A stretch of 64,000 bases of DNA, taken from NCBI GenBank assembly GCA_001695595.3, contig MBPM02000023.1:856197-920196 (forward strand), in the 5' to 3' direction. Made by a program: the position numbers and the translations under genes. Origin of the DNA: Plasmopara viticola (lineage: Eukaryota; Oomycota; Peronosporomycetes; Peronosporales; Peronosporaceae). Each line of letters starts with the position of its first letter. Position 1 is the first letter of the stretch. The notes under the pieces were generated by a model. The model did no database searches and was not told where the DNA came from. It saw nothing but the letters and a program-made list of their open reading frames with translations. This document shows positions 57,693-64,000 of this stretch, piece after piece.

Positions 57693-58963
57693 AAGCTCTT
57701 GACTTCCTCACGATATCTCCACTTCGTCACGGCAATCTCATCAGATGGAAGCTGATTTCTCCATGGTGGAAAAGGACGTGGATGTGGTGGTACAAGATTC
57801 GCTGGGATATCACATGGCAAGACCTGCCCCCAGAAGAGCGCGCATGGTACGGTCTTCGACAACCAATTTGGTTTCACTCGGATGCAGATCTTCACTACGA
57901 GCAGACTCCACGATCCTCCACAAATGTGGCACATCGTCGATGTATCGGGATGGTGGTGGAGCCTCAACGAAGTTTTAGACTCCACATTTCAAGAGCCTTC
58001 GGAGTGCGTTCACTCGTCGATTTTATGCGCGAAGGAAGGGCATGGCCATCGCAACAAGACTTTGTCCAGCGCCATATTGACTTCAAACTCCTGTCTGTGA
58101 CGCCGGGCCGACAAATTCAGTGGCTTCGAGTGCTGTACAAGGAGGCCACGCAGATTGTCGAGCGGCTTGGCGCGATACAGCTCGTTCTACGGCCTTTCAG
58201 CAGAGAAAGGCAACTTCTTCCCCACTTAGGCTGCAACAGCGCTTCGAAATTGTACTTAGTCCCTACCATTCCAAGGTCAGCACTGCTGTGTGTGGTGTGG
58301 ACACCAAAGACACCGACAAAACCACATCCGATGACTTTGCATTCTCATCATGTGGGAGAAGAGCAGATTAAAGCGTACGTGAAGTACGACAAGCATCTGC
58401 GCGTGATCCTGCTGCCGATTTATGAAGACCTACAATTTCGCCTTGCGTTTCGCCTGCTGCCGGTACGCTCGCGGTTCTGGTTCCTGGAGGCATCTAACCC
58501 TCACATTCGCCGCTGCGTCCGTGCAGAATGCGGCGCAATAGAGACCGAGCAGCACTTGTTCTTCGACTGCACCCTTGCAGTACAGCTGTGGATGCATGTG
58601 CAACAGCTGGTGTCACCGTTCTGTCGAGCGCGGCTGACGTGGTTGGACATTGTCCTGGCAGCAAAGCCGGTCGTGCGTGATAAGTGGGCGGCTTGCGAGA
58701 AAGTTGTGCGTGACGTCTGGCACACACTTCGAGCTCTTACGCTCCACTTTATCTGGTCAGACCGAAATCGCTGCCTATTTGACGGAAGACAGCCTACACC
58801 GGCGCTTCCTGCGCTCCAAGTGATATTAATGACGTTTAGAGCGCACATGCGATTCTTCGAAAGGCAATTATACGGAAGCGACGATAAGCTGGCCTTGGCC
58901 AGGGTTGTGCACGAGATTAAGTCCCAACCAACTTTTAGCAGTTTTTCCTGTCGAATGGCATGA
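57689..58963 (+). CDS. LINE C-terminal region with zinc knuckle (ORF2 tail or ORF3)
   Basis: This frame is open from about 57635; the first ATG is at 57689 and overlaps the ORF2 stop as ATGA. It contains the zf-RVT-like knuckle found at the end of many L1-type ORF2 proteins: RCVRAECGAIETEQHLFFDC, spacing C-x4-C-x7-H-x4-C. Tryptophan-rich blocks (ISPWWKRTWMWWYKIRW) precede it. It therefore belongs to ORF2 by homology. It may be reached by a -1 frameshift, by stop-start reinitiation, or only in copies without a one-base indel. I cannot tell which from this copy. Confidence 0.75.
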   Translation: MKALDFLTISPLRHGNLIRWKLISPWWKRTWMWWYKIRWDITWQDLPPEERAWYGLRQPIWFHSDADLHYEQTPRSSTNVAHRRCIGMVVEPQRSFRLHISRAFGVRSLVDFMREGRAWPSQQDFVQRHIDFKLLSVTPGRQIQWLRVLYKEATQIVERLGAIQLVLRPFSRERQLLPHLGCNSASKLYLVPTIPRSALLCVVWTPKTPTKPHPMTLHSHHVGEEQIKAYVKYDKHLRVILLPIYEDLQFRLAFRLLPVRSRFWFLEASNPHIRRCVRAECGAIETEQHLFFDCTLAVQLWMHVQQLVSPFCRARLTWLDIVLAAKPVVRDKWAACEKVVRDVWHTLRALTLHFIWSDRNRCLFDGRQPTPALPALQVILMTFRAHMRFFERQLYGSDDKLALARVVHEIKSQPTFSSFSCRMA

Positions 58964-59683
58964 CATGCTATTTGGAAGTTTTTTTCCGACGGCCGCTCGC
59001 CACGTGTTCAGTCCGCTCACTTTCGAATTTGCTGGCTCCTGCTCAAGTGGCCTGACTACCTCAGTACTCGCCGGCTGTAAGTTGGGCTCACCTCTGCGGA
59101 CTGTGTTGTCTCCGGCTGCACCCGAAAGGGGGACGGGGGGCATGAGCCCTGAGGTGAGCTCAATTCACAGCCGGCTTGAGGAAAGTGAAGGACCCTCCAA
59201 ACCGAAGCGCTACTCGCCAGGTTGAAGTCGGGTTTTCCTCAGCGGACTGTGTTGTCTCCGGCTGCACCCGAAAGGGGGACGGGGGGCATGAGCCCTGAGG
59301 TGGACCCACTTGAAAGCTGGCCCGAGAAATGTGAAGGTTTGGAGGCTAAAAGACACAACGGAAGGATTGGAGACAAAGGTTTGCGTATATGCGTCAGAGG
59401 TAAGTGCACGTGCAGCCAGTTGGCATGCACTTGGCGATGCATGTGTCGCACAATTGGCCAAAGCTACAGGTGCTAATTTTTAGTTGTCACTGAAAAAACT
59501 AACCCCGCGCGGAGGGTCGAACGCGCCATTTTCCAATTCAAAACGGGGCAAAAATGTAGAACCGAAGCCCTACACACAAACCAAACACAAAATATGTAAA
59601 GTACATAAATTAGTGTAGAGTAGAATTAAAGTTAGGCAAGTTGATTAGTCATTAGTCTATAATACTAAATATAGACAACTTTA
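58964..59683 (+). other. LINE 3' UTR
   Basis: The region is non-coding, GC-rich at first and AT-rich after about 59540. It carries the tandem repeat described separately. Its last bases, AAATATAGACAACTTTA, resemble the SINE ends (AAATACATGACAACTTTCA), which suggests a shared recognition signal for the reverse transcriptase. Confidence 0.75.
59096..59302 (+). repeat. 146-bp-period tandem repeat in LINE 3' UTR
   Basis: A 61-bp block (GCGGACTGTGTTGTCTCCGG ... CCTGAGGTG) occurs at 59096-59156 and again, apparently unchanged, at 59242-59302. The sequence between and after is similar but diverged (GGAAAGTGAAGGACCC against GAAATGTGAAGGTTTGG). The period is 146 bp. Confidence 0.88.
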
Positions 59684-59699
59684 ACTGAGCTATACGACC
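59684..59699 (+). repeat. Target-site duplication, right copy (16 bp)
   Basis: The same 16 bases as 52302-52317, followed directly by the natural tRNA 5' flank GCTCACCATAACTACC. It is a 5' fragment of a tRNA gene, not a gene itself. Confidence 0.93.
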
Positions 59700-60116
59700 G
59701 CTCACCATAACTACCTTGCTCAATACTTACAAACACGAAACCCGTTTACTATTGCAAACCATGCATACAATAACGGATAAATGCATACGAGCACACCGAT
59801 TATTTTATTCGCTATCTGCCGATTAATTTCTCATTCCAGTCAATTTTTGCGATAGCTTAACACGAAATGAATTCATCGATTCTATCAAGGCATTGTTTTT
59901 AATTACTTGTATGTTCACACATCCCCCCAACAGATGCATGACGCTTTGAAGTTGCGAAGAGACAAGACCGTATGCATGAAGCAACATCGTCTGCTTTTGA
60001 TATTTTCTTGTTCGGGTGTGCTCGGAGTTATATTTTAATATACACAGCAATAAAAATAAGCCAAAACGGTAAAGAGGCAACTTGACGTAAACTCCGGCCG
60101 TTTGAGACCCAAATCA

Positions 60117-60189
60117 TGGTCATACAGGGGCTCGAACCCTGGACCGCAGCGTTATTAGCACTGTGCTCTACCGACTGAGCTATACGACC
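60117..60189 (-). tRNA. tRNA-Ile(AAU), right block copy 1
   Basis: Consensus by eye; natural 5' flank present; 514 bp to the next. Confidence 0.96.
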
Positions 60190-60630
60190 GCTCACCATAA
60201 CTACCTTGCTCAATACTTACAAACACGAAACCCGTTTACTATTGCAAACCATGCATACAATAACGGATAAATGCATACGAGCACACCGATATTAATTTTA
60301 TTCGCTATCTGCCGATTGATTTCTCATTCCAGTCAATCTCTGCGATAGCTTAACACGAAATGAATTCATCGATTCTATCAAGGCAAAGTTTCTAATTACT
60401 TGTATGTTCACACATCCCCCAGACAGCTGCATGACGCTTTATAATTGCGAAGAGACAAGTCCGGTATGCATGAAGCAATATCGTTTGTTTTTGATATTTT
60501 CTTGTTTGCAGCAAGACTCTGACATTCAGGTGTGCTCAGCGGTATATGACAATACACACCGCAATAAAAATAAGCCAAAACGGTAAAGAGGCAACTTGAC
60601 GGTAAATTCCGGCCGTTGAGACCCAAATCA

Positions 60631-60703
60631 TGGTCATACAGGGGCTCGAACCCTGGACCGCAGCGTTATTAGCACTGTGCTCTACCGACTGAGCTATACG
60701 ACC
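60631..60703 (-). tRNA. tRNA-Ile(AAU), right block copy 2, at SINE junction
   Basis: Consensus by eye; the SINE begins at the base after G1. Confidence 0.96.
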
Positions 60704-60963
60704 AGACCCGGTGGCGTGGGTTAGTGGATTATGCTTCTGGTCCTCACGGTGTGTGGTGCGGGTTCGAGCCCCACACCGGACAAACTTCGTAATCAACCAG
60801 ACTTGGGGAGAGGACGGCCCCAAGCGAAATATTTCCGACCCCAATCAAGAATAAAACGATAACAAGACGAAAAAGAATCTCAGACTAAAAATGTAAATGT
60901 AGAAATCCTAGCCAAGCCGAGAAGGTATAGGTTGTGTTAAGATTAAATACATGACAACTTTCA
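60704..60963 (+). mobile_element. tRNA-derived SINE, copy 1
   Basis: It is 260 bp long. The head has a Pol III A box (TGGCGTGGGTTAGTGG, 60712-60727) and B box (GGTTCGAGCCC, 60761-60771) in a tRNA-like context. An unrelated body and an AT-rich tail ending AAATACATGACAACTTTCA follow. It starts at tRNA +1 and is followed by the 16-bp duplication at 60964-60979, in the same place and orientation as the LINE. It has no coding potential and is presumably mobilised by the LINE enzymes. Confidence 0.88.
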
Positions 60964-60979
60964 ACTGAGCTATACGACC
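60964..60979 (+). repeat. Target-site duplication after SINE copy 1
   Basis: ACTGAGCTATACGACC, identical to tRNA bases 52302-52317, followed by the natural 5' flank. Confidence 0.9.
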
Positions 60980-61401
60980 GCTCACCATAACTACCTTGCT
61001 CAATACTTACAAACTCGAAACCCGTTTACTATTGCAAACCATGCATACAATAACGGATAAATGCATACGAGCACACCGATATTAATTTTATTCGCTATCT
61101 GCCGATTAATTTCTCATTCCAGTCAATTTTTGCGATAGCTTAACACGAAATGAATTCATCGATTCTATCAAGGCATTGTTTTTAATTACTTGTATGTTCA
61201 CACATCCCCCCAACAGATGCATGACGCTTTGAAGTGCGAAGAGACAAGACCGTATTGCATGAAGCAACATCGTTTGCTTTTTGATATTTTCTTGTCTCGA
61301 GTGTGCTCGGAGTTATATTTTAATATACACAGCAATAAAAATAAGCCAAAACGGTAAAGAGGCAACTTGACGGTAAATTCCGGCCGTTGAGACCCAAATC
61401 A

Positions 61402-61474
61402 TGGTCATACAGGGGCTCGAACCCTGGACCGCAGCGTTATTAGCACTGTGCTCTACCGACTGAGCTATACGACC
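61402..61474 (-). tRNA. tRNA-Ile(AAU), right block copy 3
   Basis: Consensus by eye; natural 5' flank present. Confidence 0.96.
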
Positions 61475-61919
61475 GCTCACCATAACTACCTTGCTCAATA
61501 CTTACAAACACGAAACCCGTTTACTATTGCAAACCATGCATACAATAACGGATAAATGCATACGAGCACACCGATATTAATTTTATTCGCTATCTGCGAT
61601 TGATTTTCCATTCCAGTCAATCTCTGCGATAGCTTAACACGAAATGAATTCATCGATTCTATCAAGGCAAAGTTTTTAATTACTTGTATGTTCACACATC
61701 CCCAGGACAGCTGCATGACGCTTTATATAATTGCAAGAGACAAGTCCGGTTATGCATGAAGCAATATCGTTTGTTTTTGATATTTTCTTGTTTGCAGCAA
61801 GACTCTGACATTCAGGTGTGCTCAGCGGTATATGACAATACACACCGCCCAATAAAAATAAGCCAAAACGGTTAAAGAGGCAACTTGACGGTAAATTCCG
61901 GCCGTTGAGACCCAAATCA

Positions 61920-61992
61920 TGGTCATACAGGGGCTCGAACCCTGGACCGCAGCGTTATTAGCACTGTGCTTTACCGACTGAGCTATACGACC
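61920..61992 (-). tRNA. tRNA-Ile(AAU), right block copy 4, at SINE junction
   Basis: One change on the D-arm side (GGTAAAGC for GGTAGAGC, weakening the D stem). The SINE follows with one extra G. Confidence 0.85.
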
Positions 61993-62253
61993 GAGACCCG
62001 GTGGCGTGGGTTAGTGGATTATTCTTCTGCGTCCTCACGGTGTGTGTTGCGGGTTCGAGCCCCACACGGACAAACTTCGTAATCAACCATACTTGGGGAG
62101 AGGACGGCCCAAGCGAAATATTTCCGACCCCGATCAAGAATAAAACGATAACAAGACGAAAAAGAATCTTCAGACTAAAAATGTAAATGTTGAAATCCTA
62201 GCCAAGCCGAGAAGGTATAGGTTGTGTTTAGATTGAATACATGACAACTTTCA
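61993..62253 (+). mobile_element. tRNA-derived SINE, copy 2
   Basis: Same length and boundaries as copy 1, with scattered substitutions and indels (TATTCTTCTGCGTCC, GTGTTGCGGG). The flanking arrangement is the same, which fits duplication of an already occupied unit. Confidence 0.86.
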
Positions 62254-62269
62254 ACAGAGCTATACGACC
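62254..62269 (+). repeat. Target-site duplication after SINE copy 2
   Basis: ACAGAGCTATACGACC, one mismatch to the usual 16 bases. Confidence 0.85.
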
Positions 62270-62692
62270 GCTCACCATAACTACCTTGCTCAATACTTAC
62301 AAACTCGAAACCCGTTTACTATTGCAAACCATGCATACAATAACGGATAAATGCATACGAGCACACCGATATTAATTTTATTCGCTATCTGCCGATTAAT
62401 TTCTCATTCCAGTCAATTTTTGCGATAGCTTAACACGAAATGAATTCATCGATTCTATCAAGGCATTGTTTTTAATTACTTGTATGTTCACACATCCCCC
62501 CAACAGATGCATGACGCTTTGAAGTTGCGAAGAGACAAGACCGTATGCATGAAGCAACACCGTTTGCTTTTGATATTTTCTTGTTCGGTGTGCTCGGAGT
62601 TATATTTGAATATATACACAAGCAATAAAAATAAGCCAAAACGGTAAAGAGCAACTTGACGGAAAAAATCCGGCCGTTTGAGACCCAAATCA

Positions 62693-62760
62693 TGTCATAC
62701 AGGCTCGAACCCTGGACCGAGCGTTATTAGCACTGTGCTCTACCGACTAGCCTATACACC
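62693..62760 (-). pseudogene. tRNA-Ile, right block copy 5, damaged
   Basis: It has 68 nt, with one-base losses in the acceptor and T stems and a scrambled D arm (CGACTAGCCTATACACC). Either decayed or a low-quality consensus. Confidence 0.75.
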
Positions 62761-63199
62761 GCTCACCATAACTACCTTGCTCAATACTTACAAACACGAA
62801 ACCCGTTTACTATTGCAAACCATGCATACAATAACGGATCAATGCATACGAGCACACCGAGTAATTTTATTCGCTATCTGCCGACTAATTCTCATTCCAG
62901 TCAATCTTTTGCGATAGTTAACACGAAATGATTTCATCGATTCTATCAAGGCAAAGTTTTTAATTACTTGTATGTTCACACATCCCCCAGACAGCTGCAT
63001 GACGCTTTATAATTGCGAAGAGACAAGTCCGGTATGCATGAAGCAATATCGTTTGTTTTTGATATTTTCTTGTTGCAGCAAGACTCTGACATTCAGGTGT
63101 GGCTCAGCGGTAATATGACAATACACACCGCAATAAAAATAAGCCAAAACGGTAAAGAGGCAACTTGACGGTAAATTCCGGCCGTTGAGACCCAAATCA

Positions 63200-63272
63200 T
63201 GGTCATACAGGGGCTCGAACCCTGGACCGCAGCGTTATTAGCACTGTGCTCTACCGACTGAGCTATACGACC
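63200..63272 (-). tRNA. tRNA-Ile(AAU), right block copy 6, at SINE junction
   Basis: Consensus by eye; the SINE begins at the base after G1. Confidence 0.96.
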
Positions 63273-63530
63273 AGACCCGGTGGCGTGGGTTAGTGGATTA
63301 TGCTTCTGGTCCTCACGGTGTGTGGTGCGGGTTCGAGCCCCACACCGCGACAAACTTCGAATCAACCAGACTTGGGGAAGGACGGCCCCAAGCGAAATAT
63401 TTCCGACCCCAATCAAGAATAAAACGATAACAAGACGAAAAAAGAATCTTCAGACTAAAAATGTAAATGTAGAATCCTAGCCAACCGAGAAGTATAGGTT
63501 GTGTTTAGATTGAATACTGACGAACTTTCA
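63273..63530 (+). mobile_element. tRNA-derived SINE, copy 3
   Basis: It is 258 bp, starting AGACCCGGTGGCGTGGG like copy 1, with a few indels in the body (CACACCGCGACAAAC). It ends CGAACTTTCA before the 16-bp duplication. Confidence 0.87.
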
Positions 63531-63546
63531 ACTGAGCTATACGACC
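63531..63546 (+). repeat. Target-site duplication after SINE copy 3
   Basis: ACTGAGCTATACGACC, exact copy of the usual 16 bases, followed by the natural flank. Confidence 0.9.
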
Positions 63547-63967
63547 GCTCACCATAACTACCTTGCTCAATACTTACAAACACGAAACCCGTTTACTATT
63601 GCAAACCATGCATACAATAACGGATAAATGCATACGAGCACACCGATATTAATTTTATTCGCTATCTGCCGATTAATTTCTCATTCCAGTCAATTTTTGC
63701 GATAGCTTAACACGAAATGAATTCATCGATTCTATCAAGGCATTGTTTTTTAATTACTTGTATGTTCACACATCCCCCAACAGATGCATGACGCTTTGAA
63801 GTTGCGAAGAAGACAAGACCGTATGCATGAAGCAACATCGTTTGCTTTTGATATTTTTCTTGTTCGGGTGTGCTCCGGAGTTATATTTAATATACACAGC
63901 AATAAAAATAAGCCAAAACGGTAAAGAGGCAACTTGACGGTAAATTCCGGCCGTTGAGACCAAATCA

Positions 63968-64000
63968 TGGTCATACAGGGGCTCGAACCCTGGACCGCAG
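63968..64000 (-). tRNA. tRNA-Ile(AAU), right block copy 7, cut by window edge
   Basis: Only the 3' half (acceptor strand, T arm, variable loop and start of the anticodon arm) is inside the window; what is present matches consensus. Confidence 0.85.

Larger units (their letters stand above)
52318..59683 (+). mobile_element. tRNA-Ile-targeted LINE (non-LTR retrotransposon), near full length
   Basis: This element of about 7.37 kb has a short 5' UTR (100 nt), ORF1, ORF2 with an APE-type endonuclease and reverse transcriptase, a C-terminal zinc-knuckle frame, and a 3' UTR of about 720 nt with a 146-bp tandem repeat. It ends ATAGACAACTTTA without a poly(A) tail. Its 5' end abuts nucleotide +1 of tRNA copy 44 and a 16-bp duplication flanks it. 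The protein arrangement (APE endonuclease upstream of RT, GRGYWKF, zf-RVT-like end) places it in the L1/Tx1 group, not among R2-like elements. The element reads opposite to the tRNA genes. A diverged relative occupies 1-933 at the same kind of site. Confidence 0.93.
59700..64000 (-). repeat. Tandem tRNA-Ile array, right block with SINE insertions (7 copies)
   Basis: The array continues beyond the LINE to the window edge. Every second tRNA copy carries a SINE at its 5' end, so the repeating unit is about 1.28 kb (SINE starts at 60704, 61993 and 63273). Spacers here carry more one-base indels than in the left block. Confidence 0.92.

Noticed and set aside
52318..59683. Assignment to R2/NeSL-type site-specific elements
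   Set aside because: The endonuclease is APE-like and lies upstream of the RT, while R2-type elements carry a restriction-like endonuclease after the RT.
59684..59699. 16-nt tRNA 5' fragments after each retroelement as truncated tRNA genes
   Set aside because: They are explained as target-site duplications of the insertions.
30910..63974. Dozens of repeated open frames of 60-107 aa across the array, for example those containing GRIAQSVEHSANNAAVQGSS
   Set aside because: They are translations through the tRNA gene and spacer on either strand. They recur only because the DNA repeats, most start at non-ATG codons, and there is no sign of protein-level selection.

Overview
The window looks like nuclear DNA of an oomycete, most likely a Peronosporales species (Phytophthora or downy mildew type). 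The evidence is short GT-AG introns, compact genes next to relic-filled DNA, a PH-FYVE-DEP lipid kinase of the kind common in oomycetes, and Ty3/Gypsy and LINE debris. No species marker is visible, so the species is inference. LAYOUT: 1-933 is a decayed LINE copy on the minus strand, followed by two decayed plus-strand tRNA-Ile units (934-1690). About 2090-3240 is a broken paralogue of the large lipase/DnaJ gene. A compact gene block follows from 4046 to 19724: a class I methyltransferase (-), a FAM133-like spliced gene (-), a five-exon proteasome assembly chaperone UMP1/POMP (+), a 1425-aa lipase-DnaJ protein (-), a Lys/Ser-rich AT-hook protein (+) and a PH-FYVE-DEP phosphatidylinositol 4-kinase (-). 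From 19725 to about 29790 the DNA is AT-rich and gene-poor, with a recognisable Ty3/Gypsy integrase relic, and a small possible three-exon gene lies at 29792-30076. From about 30170 to the right edge almost everything is a tandem array of minus-strand tRNA-Ile(AAU) genes, one every 490-514 bp. I count 51 copies, 42 of them matching a 73-nt consensus by eye. Two spacer classes alternate, with a run of 514-bp units that look identical at 45-49.3 kb and decayed units at the left edge and at 37.35-38.05 kb.

MAIN RESULT: the array hosts a family of target-specific retroelements. A near full-length LINE (52318-59683; ORF1, ORF2 with an APE-type endonuclease and FADD reverse transcriptase, and a C-terminal zinc-knuckle ORF) sits exactly at nucleotide +1 of a tRNA-Ile gene. 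It is flanked by a perfect 16-bp duplication of the first 16 tRNA nucleotides, ACTGAGCTATACGACC on the plus strand. The insertion therefore leaves a complete tRNA gene on one side. The diverged LINE copy at the left edge of the window abuts a tRNA-Ile at exactly the same nucleotide. Three copies of a tRNA-derived SINE of about 260 bp, with A and B boxes, sit at the same site, in the same orientation, with the same duplication, and share a 3' end with the LINE. This suggests that the LINE machinery mobilises them. The picture resembles R1/R2 elements in rDNA, but with a tandem tRNA-gene array as the safe haven.

CAUTIONS: repeat assembly may have collapsed or mis-joined units. Single-base indels are concentrated after about 61 kb and at 37.4-38.0 kb and may be consensus errors. 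Spliced gene models were read by eye from splice signals and protein similarity remembered from the families, without database search.
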